Shown here piece after piece: positions 7,630 to 16,871 of a stretch of DNA of 64,000 nt. The translations under genes were made by a program, and so were the position numbers. Numbering within the stretch: the stretch's first letter is position 1; each line of letters opens with the position of its first letter. The notes under the pieces were generated by a model. The model was not told the origin of the DNA, ran no database searches, and saw only the letters and a list, made by a program, of their open reading frames with translations. Source of the stretch: Streptomyces sp. MUM 203J (lineage in GTDB: Bacteria > Actinomycetota > Actinomycetes > Streptomycetales > Streptomycetaceae); contig NZ_JADWYO010000009.1 of assembly GCF_022414595.1 (NCBI RefSeq), forward strand, positions 62,001 to 126,000. The letters are read 5' to 3'.

Positions 7630-8958
7630 TCAGCTCGCGTCGATGAAACGGTCCAGGACCCGGACGCCGAACTTCAGGCCGTCGACCGGCACCCGCTCGT
7701 CCACGCCGTGGAACATCCCGGCGAAGTCCAGTTCCGGCGGCAGCTGGAGCGGGGCGAAACCGAAGCAGCGGATGCCCAGGTCGTCGAAGGACTTGGCGTC
7801 GGTGCCGCCGGACAGCATGTACGGCACGGCCCGCGCGATCGGGTCCTCGGCGCGCAGCGACGCCTGCATCGCGTCCACGAGCGACCCGTCGAAGCTGGTC
7901 TCCAGCGCCTTGTCCGCATGCACGTCCTCCCGCCGCACGCGGGGCCCGAGCAGACGGTCCACCTCGGAGAGGAACTCCTCCTCGAAGCCGGGCAGGAACC
8001 GTCCGTCGACATGGGCCGTGGCCTGGCCCGGGATGACGTTCACCTTGTACCCGGCGCCGAGCATGGTGGGCGCGGCGGAGTTGCGGAGCGTGGCGCCGAT
8101 CATCTTCGCGATGCCGCCCAGCTTCGCGAGGGTCGCCTCCATGTCCTCCGGGTCCAGCGGGGTGCCGAGAGCGTCGGACAACTCGTCGAGGAAGGACCGC
8201 ACCGTCTTGGTGACCCGCACCGGCCACTGGTGCCGCCCGAGCCGCGCGACGGCCTCGCACAGCTCGGTGACGGCGTTGTCGGAGTTGGTCATCGAGCCGT
8301 GGCCGGCGGTGCCGTCCACGGTCAGCCGCATCCAGTGCATGCCCTTCTGTGCGGTCTCGATCAGGTACAGCCGCAGCTGCTCGTTGACGGTGAAGGAGAA
8401 GCCGCCGACCTCCCCGATCGCCTCCGTGACGCCCTCGAACAGCCCCGGGTGCCTGTCGACCAGGTAGCGGGCCCCGTACGTGCCTCCGGCCTCCTCGTCG
8501 GCCAGGAAGGCCAGGACGATGTCGCGGGGCGGCCTACGGCCGCTGCGCAGCCGGTCCCGTACGACCGCGAGGGTCATGGCGTCCATGTCCTTCATGTCGA
8601 CGGCCCCGCGCCCCCACACGCAGCCGTCCGCGACCTCGCCGCCGAACGGGTCGTGGGTCCAGTCGGCCGCGTTCGCGGGAACGACGTCGAGGTGACCGTG
8701 GATGAGGAGCGCGGGCCGCGAGGGGTCCTCGCCCTCGATCCGCGCGACCGTGGAGGCGCGGCCCTTGTGGGATTCGAGGATCCGGGGCTCCAGTCCGACC
8801 TCGGCCAGCTTCTCCGCGACGTACTCGGCAGCGGCGCGCTCTCCCGGGCCCGAGTGGTCGCCGTAGTTGCTGGTGTCGATCCTGATCAGCTCGCTGCAGA
8901 GGTCCGCGACCTCGTTCTCGGCGGCCGTACTGCTCCTGGCCGGGGTCGACTCGCTCAC
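7630..8958 (-). CDS. M20 family metallopeptidase
   Basis: A 442-aa zinc-dependent peptidase/deacylase (M20/M25/M40, dipeptidase-like). Zinc and catalytic residues are visible: HGHLD (H89, D91), D121 in WGRGAVDMKD, the E155-E156 pair in ADEEAGG, and the late His in MFHGVDE. The GTG at 8958 is chosen because GGGAGGAA lies at good spacing and the longer frame adds only low-complexity residues. It is cytoplasmic, with no signal peptide. The substrate (dipeptide or acyl-amino acid) is unresolved. The product is probably a dimer with a central lid domain, as in the family. Confidence 0.9.
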   Translation of the reverse strand: MSESTPARSSTAAENEVADLCSELIRIDTSNYGDHSGPGERAAAEYVAEKLAEVGLEPRILESHKGRASTVARIEGEDPSRPALLIHGHLDVVPANAADWTHDPFGGEVADGCVWGRGAVDMKDMDAMTLAVVRDRLRSGRRPPRDIVLAFLADEEAGGTYGARYLVDRHPGLFEGVTEAIGEVGGFSFTVNEQLRLYLIETAQKGMHWMRLTVDGTAGHGSMTNSDNAVTELCEAVARLGRHQWPVRVTKTVRSFLDELSDALGTPLDPEDMEATLAKLGGIAKMIGATLRNSAAPTMLGAGYKVNVIPGQATAHVDGRFLPGFEEEFLSEVDRLLGPRVRREDVHADKALETSFDGSLVDAMQASLRAEDPIARAVPYMLSGGTDAKSFDDLGIRCFGFAPLQLPPELDFAGMFHGVDERVPVDGLKFGVRVLDRFIDAS

Positions 8959-9145
8959 GCTGGTTCCTCCCGCGTCGGTGCTGGTGTCCGGGCCCATCCT
9001 CCTCCCCACCGGGCACCGGACCCAAGGGCGCCGCCGGGAGGCGGCGGGCCGCGGGCCGGGCTTCCCGGGGGCGTGATCGAGCACGCCGAATGTTTGCTAT
9101 GGTTTTCCACGTCGGAACGGCCGCGGGCCGCGAGACAGACACCTT

Positions 9146-9233
9146 GTCCGGGTGGCGGAATGGCAGACGCGCTAGCTTGAGGTGCTAGTGCCCTTTATCG
9201 GGCGTGGGGGTTCAAGTCCCCCCTCGGACACCA
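9146..9233 (+). tRNA. tRNA-Leu (anticodon GAG)
   Basis: An 88-nt class II tRNA. The acceptor stem is GTCCGGG with CTCGGAC (one G-U pair). The anticodon stem is CTAGC/GCTAG with loop TTGAGGT, giving GAG, which reads CUC/CUU. It has a long variable arm, T-arm loop TTCAAGT, discriminator A and an encoded CCA. It is a stand-alone gene followed by a terminator. Confidence 0.97.
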
Positions 9234-9237
9234 CTGA

Positions 9238-9261
9238 AGACCCCAGTTCACCTGGGGTCTT
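9238..9261 (+). terminator. Terminator of tRNA-Leu
   Basis: 9-bp stem (AGACCCCAG / CTGGGGTCT), 5-nt loop, followed by TTCT, 5 nt after the tRNA 3' end. Confidence 0.85.
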
Positions 9262-9325
9262 TCTGCTGTTCCAGGGGCTTTCCACGCGGGCCCGGGACGG
9301 CGTCCCGGCGGGTTACCTTGGGTGC

Positions 9326-10264
9326 GTGGGCAGACGTGGGGTGCGGGCGCCGGTGGGGCCCCTGGGGCAGCGGGGCGGGGTGGATGCCGTGCGGGTGCGG
9401 CTGCCCCACGATCCGGCCGGGGCCTGGCCCACCGTGCGGGATCATCTGGTGGCGCGGTACGGCTCCGCGATCGGGGCAGCCCGGGTGGACGCGATGTTCG
9501 CGCAGGGCGCCTTCGTCGGGCCCGACGGGCGCCCCGTGCCGGCCGACGAGCCCTACCTCGCCGGGCGGTATCTGTGGTTCCACCGGGACCTTCCTGCCGA
9601 GGAGCCGGTGCCGTTCCCCGTCGGGGTCGTGTACCGGGACGAGCGGATCCTGGTCGCCGACAAGCCGCACTTCCTCGCGACCACGCCACGGGGCCGCCAT
9701 GTCACGGAGACCGCGGTCGCGCGGCTGCGGCGGGACCTCGGGCTGCCGCAGCTCCAGCCCGCGCACCGGCTGGACCGGCTGACCGCGGGGCTGGTGCTGT
9801 TCGTGGTGCGTCCCGGGGACCGGGGCGCGTACCAGACGCTGTTCCGGGACCGGCGGGTGCGCAAGGAGTACGAGGCGGTCGCGCCGTACGGTCCGGGGCC
9901 CGGCCTGCCGGTCACCGTGCGCAGCCACATCGTCAAGGAGCGCGGGGTCGTCGCCGCGTACGAGGTCCCGGACGCCGCGCCCAACAGTGAGAGCCGCGTC
10001 GGCCTCGTCGAGCGGCGCGGCGAGCTCGGGCGGTACCGGCTGGTGCCGGAGACCGGGCGGACCCATCAGCTCCGGGTCCACATGAACCGGCTCGGCCTGC
10101 CGATCCTGCACGATCCCGTCTACCCGGTGGTCCTGGACGGCGACGGGCCGGAGGACTTCAGCCGTCCGCTTCAGCTGCTGGCGCGCGTGCTGGAGTTCTC
10201 CGACCCGGTCACGGGAAGGCCGATGCGGTTCGAGAGCCGGCTGCGGCTCAGTTCGTGGCGTTGA
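9326..10264 (+). CDS. RluA-family pseudouridine synthase
   Basis: A 312-aa enzyme isomerising uridine in rRNA or tRNA. The catalytic Asp lies in HRLDRLTAGL, and the later motif RTHQLRVHMNRLG is typical of RluA. The N-terminal 90 residues are the usual actinobacterial extension. The start GTG at 9326 is the best fit, though a second GTG lies 15 nt on and the ribosome-binding site is weak. The 3' end overlaps the convergent permease gene by 17 bp. The exact target base cannot be told from sequence. Confidence 0.85.
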   Translation: MGRRGVRAPVGPLGQRGGVDAVRVRLPHDPAGAWPTVRDHLVARYGSAIGAARVDAMFAQGAFVGPDGRPVPADEPYLAGRYLWFHRDLPAEEPVPFPVGVVYRDERILVADKPHFLATTPRGRHVTETAVARLRRDLGLPQLQPAHRLDRLTAGLVLFVVRPGDRGAYQTLFRDRRVRKEYEAVAPYGPGPGLPVTVRSHIVKERGVVAAYEVPDAAPNSESRVGLVERRGELGRYRLVPETGRTHQLRVHMNRLGLPILHDPVYPVVLDGDGPEDFSRPLQLLARVLEFSDPVTGRPMRFESRLRLSSWR

Positions 10265-11693
10265 CCCGCTTGCGGACCAGGAACCAGCCGCCCACCAGCA
10301 GCCCCGCGATCAGCGGGACGCAGGCCACCGTCGTACGGCCGACACCGCCGCCCCACCACATCAGGAACAGCACCGAGGCGAGGAACGCCAGCGTCACCAG
10401 CTGGGTGTACGGGGCCCACGGGAGGCGGTAGTCCGGGCGGGCCACCCGGCCCTCCCGCGCCCGCCGCCAGAACAGCAGCGAGCAGACCATGATCATGCCC
10501 CAGGTGCCGAGGATGCCGATCGAGGCGAAATTGAGGACCAGTTCGAACGCCTCGCCCGGCATCACGTAGTTGAGGACCACGCCGAGGACGCCGAAGCCGG
10601 CGGTGAGGAGGATGCCGCCGTACGGGACCTGGCCCTTGTTCATCCGGGCGGTGAACTCCGGCGCGGAGCCGGCCATCGCCATGGAGCGCAGGATCCGGCC
10701 GGTGGAGTACAGACCGGAGTTGAGGCTGGAGAGCGCCGCGGTGAGGACGACGAAGTTCATCACCCCGGCCGCGCCCGGGACGCCCAACTCGTCGAAGACG
10801 GTGACGAAGGGGCTCTGGTCCGCGGAGTACGCCGTGTACGGGAGCAGCAGGGCGAGGAGGACGACGGAGCCGACGTAGAAGAGGCCGACCCGCCACATGA
10901 TCGAGTTGATCGCCTTCGGGATGATCCTCTCGGGGCTCTCGGTCTCGCCCGCGGCGACACCGCACAGCTCGACGGAGGCGTACGCGAAGACGACGCCCTG
11001 GACGACCAGCAGCAGGGGCAGCATGCCGAGGGGGAAGATCCCGCCGTTGTCGGTGACGGTGTGCAGGCCGGGCGTGTGGCCGCCGACGTCGTGGGAGGTG
11101 GTGACGAGGAAGATGCCGACGAGCATGAAGAGCACCAGGGCGGCGACCTTGACGATGGCGAACCAGAACTCCATCTCGCCGAAGTACCTCACGGAGATGA
11201 GGTTCGCGGCGAGGACGACCGCGAGCGCGACGAGCGCCAGGATCCACTGGTCGATGTCGCTGAACATGGCCCAGAAGTGGGCGTAGGTGGCCGCGGCGGT
11301 GATGTCCGCGACGGCGGTGGTGGACCAGTTGAGGAAGTACAGCCACCCGGCGGTGTAGGCGCCCTTCTCGCCCATGAACTCGCGCGCGTAGCTGACGAAC
11401 GCGCCGGAGGACGGCCGGTAGAGGACCAGTTCGCCGAGAGCGCGGACGACGAAGAAGGCGAAGACGCCGCAGACCGCGTAGGCGATGGCGAGGGAGGGCC
11501 CGGCGCCCGCGAGCCGGCCGCCCGCACCGAGGAAGAGCCCGGTGCCGATCGCTCCGCCTATCGCGATCATGTTGATGTGACGGGACTTCAGGTCCTTGCT
11601 GTAGCCGGTGTCGCCGGCGTCGACGTGGGGCCTTCGCACGGGTGCCGGGGCCGGGGCCGAGGTCGTGGCCGCGGGCAGCGGGCGGTCGCTCAT
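10248..11693 (-). CDS. APC-family amino acid permease (AnsP-like)
   Basis: A 481-aa inner-membrane transporter with about 12 helices. The start of helix 1 carries HINMIAIGGAIGTGLFLGAG, the conserved substrate-binding stretch of the amino acid transporter (AAT) subfamily. The sequence DTGYSKDLKSRH before it and RALGELVLYRPSSGAFVSYA after it resemble L-asparagine permease; CycA-type transporters are close relatives. It therefore probably imports a neutral amino acid by proton symport. Start ATG MSDRPLPAA. It is monocistronic; a GTGGC-GTAT-GCCAC repeat (11786-11799) lies in its upstream region. Confidence 0.88.
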   Translation of the reverse strand: MSDRPLPAATTSAPAPAPVRRPHVDAGDTGYSKDLKSRHINMIAIGGAIGTGLFLGAGGRLAGAGPSLAIAYAVCGVFAFFVVRALGELVLYRPSSGAFVSYAREFMGEKGAYTAGWLYFLNWSTTAVADITAAATYAHFWAMFSDIDQWILALVALAVVLAANLISVRYFGEMEFWFAIVKVAALVLFMLVGIFLVTTSHDVGGHTPGLHTVTDNGGIFPLGMLPLLLVVQGVVFAYASVELCGVAAGETESPERIIPKAINSIMWRVGLFYVGSVVLLALLLPYTAYSADQSPFVTVFDELGVPGAAGVMNFVVLTAALSSLNSGLYSTGRILRSMAMAGSAPEFTARMNKGQVPYGGILLTAGFGVLGVVLNYVMPGEAFELVLNFASIGILGTWGMIMVCSLLFWRRAREGRVARPDYRLPWAPYTQLVTLAFLASVLFLMWWGGGVGRTTVACVPLIAGLLVGGWFLVRKRVNATN

Positions 11694-11908
11694 GGAGTTG
11701 TCGCCTTCGAGGGTCGGGGGGTGGACGTGGTGCGCCGTTGATCACGGCGGCGCCACATCGTCACAGCAGCGGCGCCGGGCTGGCTGTGGCGTATGCCACT
11801 TCTTGGCAGCAAAACGGCAGTTCTGAGGTGTCTTTGAGGTTACTATCCGGTTAAGTACGTCTGCGTGACACTGCGTTCACCATGCGAGCGCATGGGACAC
11901 TCACCCCC

Positions 11909-12676
11909 ATGGCACATCCGGCACACCTGAAGCCGTTCGAACTCGCTCTGCCCGGACCGCTGCGCGACCGGTTGGTCGACGCCGTGCTGACAGGGCGTAA
12001 GGTCGCCACCGCCGGGCTGCTCGCGGAGTACGAGGCGGAGGGGGCGGGGCCTCCGGAGGCCGGGGAACGGGCCGCGCTCGTCGACTCGGGCGGGTGCGCG
12101 GTCGCGGTGGTGGAGGTGACGGAGGTACGGGTGCTGCCGCTCGGTGACGTGGACCTGCGGCATGCCGTCGACGAGGGCGAGGGCTACCGGTCGGTGGCGG
12201 AGTGGCGGGCCGCGCATGAGCGGTTCTGGCGCGGTGACCTGGGGTTCGCGGTGAACGACAGCTCGCAGGTGGTGACCGAGCGGCTGCGGGTGGTGGAGGT
12301 GCTGGACCCGGTAGCCGCCGCGGTGGCCGGTGAACTGGCCCTGCACGATCCGGCCGTCCGCGGGTCCCGGGCGGACGCGGAGCGCCTGTTCGACCCGGAG
12401 TTCACGGAGGTGGGCCAGTCGGGACGGCGCTGGACACGGGACGAGATGCTGGCGGACATGCCGGAGATGGCCGTGAGCGACCCGGAGGGCCCCCGCATCG
12501 AGGCGTACGGGATGAAGGGCGTCCTGCTCGGGCCCGGCCTGGTCCATGTGACGTACGAGACGGGCATCGACGGGCGGCGGGCACGGCGCAGCTCGCTGTG
12601 GCGGCGGCTGCCGGAGTCCCCTCTGTGGCGGTTGTACTACCACCAGGGGACGCCGGTCCCGGACGGTCTGCGTTAG
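11909..12676 (+). CDS. ASCH domain - DUF4440 fusion protein
   Basis: A 255-aa protein. The N-terminal half (about 5-140) is an ASCH domain (RNA-binding, PUA-like fold; some members are nucleoside hydrolases), with the family pattern PLRDRLVDAVLTGRKVAT. The C-terminal part (about 145-250) has a DUF4440/SnoaL-like pattern (LFDPEFTEVGQSGRRW and LYYHQGTPV). The joint function is unknown. The ATG at 11909 (MAHPAHLKPF) is preferred over one 27 nt upstream because the extra residues are not family-like. It is divergent from the permease. Confidence 0.8.
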   Translation: MAHPAHLKPFELALPGPLRDRLVDAVLTGRKVATAGLLAEYEAEGAGPPEAGERAALVDSGGCAVAVVEVTEVRVLPLGDVDLRHAVDEGEGYRSVAEWRAAHERFWRGDLGFAVNDSSQVVTERLRVVEVLDPVAAAVAGELALHDPAVRGSRADAERLFDPEFTEVGQSGRRWTRDEMLADMPEMAVSDPEGPRIEAYGMKGVLLGPGLVHVTYETGIDGRRARRSSLWRRLPESPLWRLYYHQGTPVPDGLR

Positions 12677-12704
12677 TACGCCGGTCCCGGACGGCCCGCG
12701 CCGG

Positions 12705-14360
12705 TCAGCCCACCGCGCGCGCCGCCGCCCGCCCCGCGGTGCGGCCCGAGAAGAGGCAGCCGCCCAGGAAGGTGCCCTCCAGGGAGCGGTAGCCGTGGAC
12801 GCCTCCGCCTCCGAAGCCCGCGGCCTCCCCCGCCGCGTAGAGGCCGGGCAGAGGGTCGCCGTGCGCAGTGAGGACGCGGGATGTCAGGTCGGTCTCCAGT
12901 CCCCCGAGGGACTTGCGGGTGAGGATGCTGAGGCGTACGGCGACCAGCGGGCCCGCCGCCGGGTCGAGGATGCGGTGCGGGGCCGCCGTGCGGATGAGGC
13001 GGTCGCCCAGGTACGCCCGGGCACCGCGGATCGCGGTGACCTGGAGGTCCTTGGTGAACGGGTTGGCGATCTCCCGGTCCCGCGCGACGACCTCACGGCG
13101 CAGCGCGGCCTCGTCGATCAGCGGCTCTTCGGTCAGCGCGTTCATGCCCCTCACCAGGGCGGAGAGTTCACGTTCGACGACGAAGTCCACGCCCTTGTCC
13201 ATGAAGGCCCTCACCGGTGCCGGGACGGCGGCGCGGGCCCGGCCGATGACCTCGCGGACGGACCTGCCGGTGAGGTCGGGGTTCTGTTCGGAGCCGGAGA
13301 GGGCGAACTCCTTGCCGATGATGCGCTGGTTGAGGACGAACCAGGTGTGTCCGTGGCCTGACCGCATGATGTGTTCGAGCGTGCCGAGCGTGTCGAAGCC
13401 GGGGAAGAGCGGGACGGGCAGACGGCGGCCGCGGGCGTCCAGCCAGAGGGAGGACGGGCCCGGGAGGATGCGGATGCCGTGCCGCTGCCAGATGGGGCCG
13501 TGGTTCTCGATGCCTTCGGTGTAGTGCCACATGCGGTCGCGGTTGATGTGACGGGCACCGGCCTTCTCCGCGATGCCCAGCATGAGCCCGTCGACATGGG
13601 CGGGAACTCCGGACAGCATCCGCCCGGGCGGGGTGCCGAGGCGCTCGGGCCACTGTTCGCGGACCAGGTCGTGGTTGCCGCCGATGCCGCCGGAGGCGAC
13701 GATCACCGCCTGGGCACGGTACTCGAAGGCGCCGGCCACCTCACGGCTGCTGGCTGTGCCGCGCTCGGCGGCGGACGGGGCCAGGATCTCGCCCGACACG
13801 GTGTCCAGGGCACCCGCGGTGCGGGTGAGGCCGGTGACGCGGTGGCGGAACCTGAGCTGGACGAGGCCCCGGGCGACGCCCGCGCGGACCCGGCGTTCGA
13901 AGGGGGCGACGAGGCCCGGGCCCGTACCCCAGGTGATGTGGAAGCGGGGCACGGAGTTGCCGTGTCCGTTCGCGTCGTACCCGCCGCGCTCGGCCCAGCC
14001 GACTACGGGGAAGAAGCGGACGCCCTGGCCGTGCAGCCACGCCCGCTTCTCGCCCGCCGCGAAGTCGGTGTACGCCTCCGCCCACCTGCGGGGCCAGTGG
14101 TCCTCGGGGCGGTCGAAGCCGGCGCTTCCGAGCCAGTCCTGGAGGGCCAGGTCCTGGCTGTCGCGGATGCGCATGCGGCGCTGCTCGGGCGAGTCGACGA
14201 GGAACAGCCCGCCGAAGGACCAGTGGGCCTGGCCGCCGAGGGACTGCTCCGGTTCCTGGTCGAGGAGGATGACGCTCCGCCCCGCGTCGACGAGTTCGGC
14301 GGTGGCTGCCAGCCCGGCGAGGCCCGCCCCGATCACGATCACATCAGCGTCGTACGCCAT
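12705..14360 (-). CDS. FAD-binding dehydrogenase
   Basis: A 551-aa flavoprotein of the fumarate reductase/3-ketosteroid dehydrogenase superfamily. The FAD-binding motif VIVIGAGLAGLAATAEL lies at residues 7-23, and the C-terminal FAD site GLYAAGEAAGFGGGGVHG is near residue 505. The family includes delta-1-dehydrogenases, but this branch (about 550 aa) is generally annotated only as FAD-binding dehydrogenase, and the substrate is unknown. Start ATG MAYDADVIVIG. It is single and cytoplasmic. Confidence 0.88.
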   Translation of the reverse strand: MAYDADVIVIGAGLAGLAATAELVDAGRSVILLDQEPEQSLGGQAHWSFGGLFLVDSPEQRRMRIRDSQDLALQDWLGSAGFDRPEDHWPRRWAEAYTDFAAGEKRAWLHGQGVRFFPVVGWAERGGYDANGHGNSVPRFHITWGTGPGLVAPFERRVRAGVARGLVQLRFRHRVTGLTRTAGALDTVSGEILAPSAAERGTASSREVAGAFEYRAQAVIVASGGIGGNHDLVREQWPERLGTPPGRMLSGVPAHVDGLMLGIAEKAGARHINRDRMWHYTEGIENHGPIWQRHGIRILPGPSSLWLDARGRRLPVPLFPGFDTLGTLEHIMRSGHGHTWFVLNQRIIGKEFALSGSEQNPDLTGRSVREVIGRARAAVPAPVRAFMDKGVDFVVERELSALVRGMNALTEEPLIDEAALRREVVARDREIANPFTKDLQVTAIRGARAYLGDRLIRTAAPHRILDPAAGPLVAVRLSILTRKSLGGLETDLTSRVLTAHGDPLPGLYAAGEAAGFGGGGVHGYRSLEGTFLGGCLFSGRTAGRAAARAVG

Positions 14361-14476
14361 GGGGTGCGTCCTTCCGGGGCTGTCGTGGTCCGGGTGGCCG
14401 GTCGTGGTCTGATCTTCTGTACGCGGCGGTAACTCGTCAACGGGTACGGAGCGAGAAGAAGGAAGGGGCCGGGAAC

Positions 14477-15022
14477 ATGAGCGTGTCGCCCGCCGAGGAG
14501 CTGGTGGATGTGGTCGACGAACACGACGAGGTGGTGAGGCGGCTGCCGCGCGGCGAGGTGTACGCGCTCGGGCTGCGGCACCGGTGTGTGTTCGTGCTGG
14601 TGCGGGACGCCGAGGACCGGGTGTTCGTGCACCGGCGCACGGCTGCGAAGCTGGTCTTCCCGTCGCTGTACGACATGTTCGTCGGCGGAGTCGTCGGCGC
14701 GGGCGAGTCCTACGACGCGGCGGCGTTGCGGGAGGCCGAGGAGGAACTGGGCGTGCGGGGACTGCCACGGCCCGAGCCGGTGCTGAAGTTCCTGTACGAG
14801 GACGGGCCCGGCGGGCGGGGCTCGTGGTGGTCGTGGGTCTACGAGGTGCGGTGCGAGCTGCCGGTCGCCCCGCAGGTGGAGGAGGTGGCGTGGCACGCCT
14901 TCCTCCCGGAGACCGAGCTGCGGACGCGGCTCGGTGAGTGGGACTGGGTGCCGGACGGAGTGGCGGCGTGGGAGCGCCTGCGGGGACCGGGCGCCGAGGC
15001 GGGGGCGGGAGGGCGCGTTTAG
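14477..15022 (+). CDS. Nudix hydrolase
   Basis: A 181-aa hydrolase of nucleoside-diphosphate-linked compounds. The Nudix box GGVVGAGESYDAAALREAEEEL is complete except for the usual final positions, with the REAEEE metal-binding core. The N-terminus VDVVDEHDEVV is like YfcD and isopentenyl-diphosphate isomerase-type Nudix proteins. It has a strong ribosome-binding site (GAAGGAAGGGG). It is divergent from the FAD dehydrogenase and leads into the DUF202 pair. Confidence 0.9.
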   Translation: MSVSPAEELVDVVDEHDEVVRRLPRGEVYALGLRHRCVFVLVRDAEDRVFVHRRTAAKLVFPSLYDMFVGGVVGAGESYDAAALREAEEELGVRGLPRPEPVLKFLYEDGPGGRGSWWSWVYEVRCELPVAPQVEEVAWHAFLPETELRTRLGEWDWVPDGVAAWERLRGPGAEAGAGGRV

Positions 15023-15031
15023 GGTGCTCGT

Positions 15032-15433
15032 GTGAGCAAGATCGGGGCGAGTCTGCGCGGGGTGCGGCTGTGGTTCGCGCCTGCGCGGGTCAGGGAGGAG
15101 GGGGAGACACCCGACTACCGGTTCTCGCTCGCCAACGAGCGGACGTTTCTGGCGTGGCTGCGGACCGGGCTCGCGCTGGTGGGCGGCGGTTTCGCGGTGG
15201 ACCAGTTCCTGCCGGACCTGCGGTGGGGGGTGCGGGTCGGGCTGGCGCTCGCCCTGCTGGGGGCGGGGGCCCTGTGTGCGCTGCGGGCGGTGAACCACTG
15301 GGTGCGGTGTGAGCGGGCGATGCGGCGGGGGGAGGATCTGCCGGTGAGCCGGTTCCCGGCGGTGCTGGGGCTCGCGGTGGGACTGGTGGCTTTCGCGATG
15401 GTGCTGGTGGTGGTGTTCGGGTGGACGGGATGA
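15032..15433 (+). CDS. DUF202 (YidH-type) membrane protein
   Basis: A 133-aa protein with three predicted helices. The family signature NERTFLAWLRTGLAL is at residues 31-45. GTG start, 9 nt after the Nudix stop. The last base pairs overlap the next gene (ATGA), so it forms a two-gene membrane complex candidate with a paralogue. Function of the family is unknown. Confidence 0.85.
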   Translation: MSKIGASLRGVRLWFAPARVREEGETPDYRFSLANERTFLAWLRTGLALVGGGFAVDQFLPDLRWGVRVGLALALLGAGALCALRAVNHWVRCERAMRRGEDLPVSRFPAVLGLAVGLVAFAMVLVVVFGWTG

Positions 15434-15747
15434 CGGTCGCGGGCGGCTCCCGGGACCCGGGGCTGCAGCCGGAGCGGACGCGGTTGGCCTGGCGGCGGAC
15501 GACGCTGTCGTGCACGGTGGCCGCGGCGCTGGCTGCTCGGCAGGCCGTGCACGAGGGACCCACCGCCGCCGGGGTGCTGGGGGCGGGGCTGTCACTGCTG
15601 GTGTGGGTGGGTTTCCTGGTGGTCGCGGATCGGAGGATGCGGGCGCTGGGCACGGCGCGGCCGGGGGCGATGTCCCTGCGGGTGGCGGTCGTGGCGGCCG
15701 CCTGCACCGTGGCGTTGGCGGCGTTCGCGGTGGGCGTGGTGGTGTGA
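15430..15747 (+). CDS. Second DUF202 membrane protein
   Basis: A 105-aa paralogue of the preceding gene. The signature is shortened to QPERTRLAWRRTTLS (about 14-28), followed by three helices. The ATG at 15430 overlaps the previous stop (ATGA), showing translational coupling. Tandem DUF202 genes of different lengths are common in actinobacteria, and the two products may form a heteromer. Confidence 0.85.
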   Translation: MTVAGGSRDPGLQPERTRLAWRRTTLSCTVAAALAARQAVHEGPTAAGVLGAGLSLLVWVGFLVVADRRMRALGTARPGAMSLRVAVVAAACTVALAAFAVGVVV

Positions 15748-15813
15748 CGGACCGTTCTCCTGCCCGGCCGTTCCCGTTGCCGGGGCGTCGCGCCCGGGCC
15801 CGGCGCGGTGTGC

Positions 15814-16740
15814 TCAGCCGACCGTCACCACGACCTTGCCCCGGAGACCGCCCTCCCGGTTCGCCCGCTGGGCGTCCGCCGCCCGTTCCAGGGGGAACGT
15901 CCCGGCCACCCGTACGGTCAGCACGCCCTCCTCGGCCAGGGCGGCCAGTGCCGTGAGGTCGGCCGGGTCGGGGCGGACGAAGACGTAGTGGCCGCCCATG
16001 CCGAGGACCTCGCCGTCCGCGACGGACGCCAGGCGGCCCTCGGGGGCCAGCACGTTCGCGGCGTCCCTGAGGGCCTGGCCACCGAGCGTGTCGACCGCCG
16101 CGTGGACGCCGTGCGGGGCCAGCTCGCGTACCCGGGCCGTGAAGCGGTCTCCGTACAGGACCGGCTCGGCGCCCAGCTCGCGCACCCGGTCGGCGGCCGC
16201 CTCGCGGACGGCGCCGATCACCCGGCATCCGGCGTGGCGGGCGAGCTGGACGGCCATGGCGCCGACGCCGCCCGCCGCCGTGTGCACCAGGACCGTCTCG
16301 CCCTCCCGGACCCGGAGCGCCCGGTGCAGCACCTGGTACGCGGTGAGGCCGGCCAGCGGGAGCGCCGCGGCCTCCTCGAAGCCCAGGTTGCGGGGCTTGC
16401 GGGCCAGGGTGCGCACGGGCGCGGCCACGTACTCCGCGAATGTGCCGTGGCACAGGACGTCCTCGCGGACATAGCCCATGACCTCGTCGCCGGCCGCGAA
16501 CTCGGGGACCGCGACCCCGGGCTGGACGACCACACCGGACATGTCCCAGCCGGGGATGACGGGGAAGTACGCGGGCAGGACGGTGTCCAGGTAGCCCGCC
16601 TGGCACTTCCAGTCCACCGGGTTCACCGCGGCGGCCCGCACCTTGACCAGGACCTTGTCGGGGCCGACCTTCGGTTCGGGCAGCTCGCCGTACTCCAGGA
16701 CCTCCGGCCCGCCGTAGCGGCGGTAGCTGATCGCCTTCAT
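15814..16740 (-). CDS. NADP-dependent quinone-oxidoreductase-like enzyme
   Basis: A 308-aa zinc-free medium-chain dehydrogenase/reductase. It has an N-terminal GroES-like domain (MKAISYRRYGGPEVLEY; AAAVNPVDWK) and the nucleotide-binding motif HTAAGGVGAMAVQLAR (about 143-158). Structural-zinc cysteines are absent, as in zeta-crystallin/QOR enzymes. It probably reduces quinones or enones with NADPH. It is single and divergent from the histidine-rich gene. Confidence 0.88.
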   Translation of the reverse strand: MKAISYRRYGGPEVLEYGELPEPKVGPDKVLVKVRAAAVNPVDWKCQAGYLDTVLPAYFPVIPGWDMSGVVVQPGVAVPEFAAGDEVMGYVREDVLCHGTFAEYVAAPVRTLARKPRNLGFEEAAALPLAGLTAYQVLHRALRVREGETVLVHTAAGGVGAMAVQLARHAGCRVIGAVREAAADRVRELGAEPVLYGDRFTARVRELAPHGVHAAVDTLGGQALRDAANVLAPEGRLASVADGEVLGMGGHYVFVRPDPADLTALAALAEEGVLTVRVAGTFPLERAADAQRANREGGLRGKVVVTVG

Positions 16741-16871
16741 GAGTCCGACCCTCCGACGGGACACCGGCGCCCGCAACCCCGGCCCCTCCGCGGATTTCCG
16801 GCCGAGGTGATCAGTCGGGTGAACCGGATTAATCTGGAGGTGTACCCCGCCCCTCCCGACGGAGGCCCACC

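Noticed and set aside
7327..9180. 617-aa plus-strand frame opposite the M20 peptidase
   Set aside because: Shadow of a well-supported peptidase gene; no domain seen.
12705..14768. Longer 687-aa start for the FAD dehydrogenase
   Set aside because: The extra residues are Pro/Arg-rich and overlap the Nudix gene start; the ATG at 14360 directly precedes the FAD motif.
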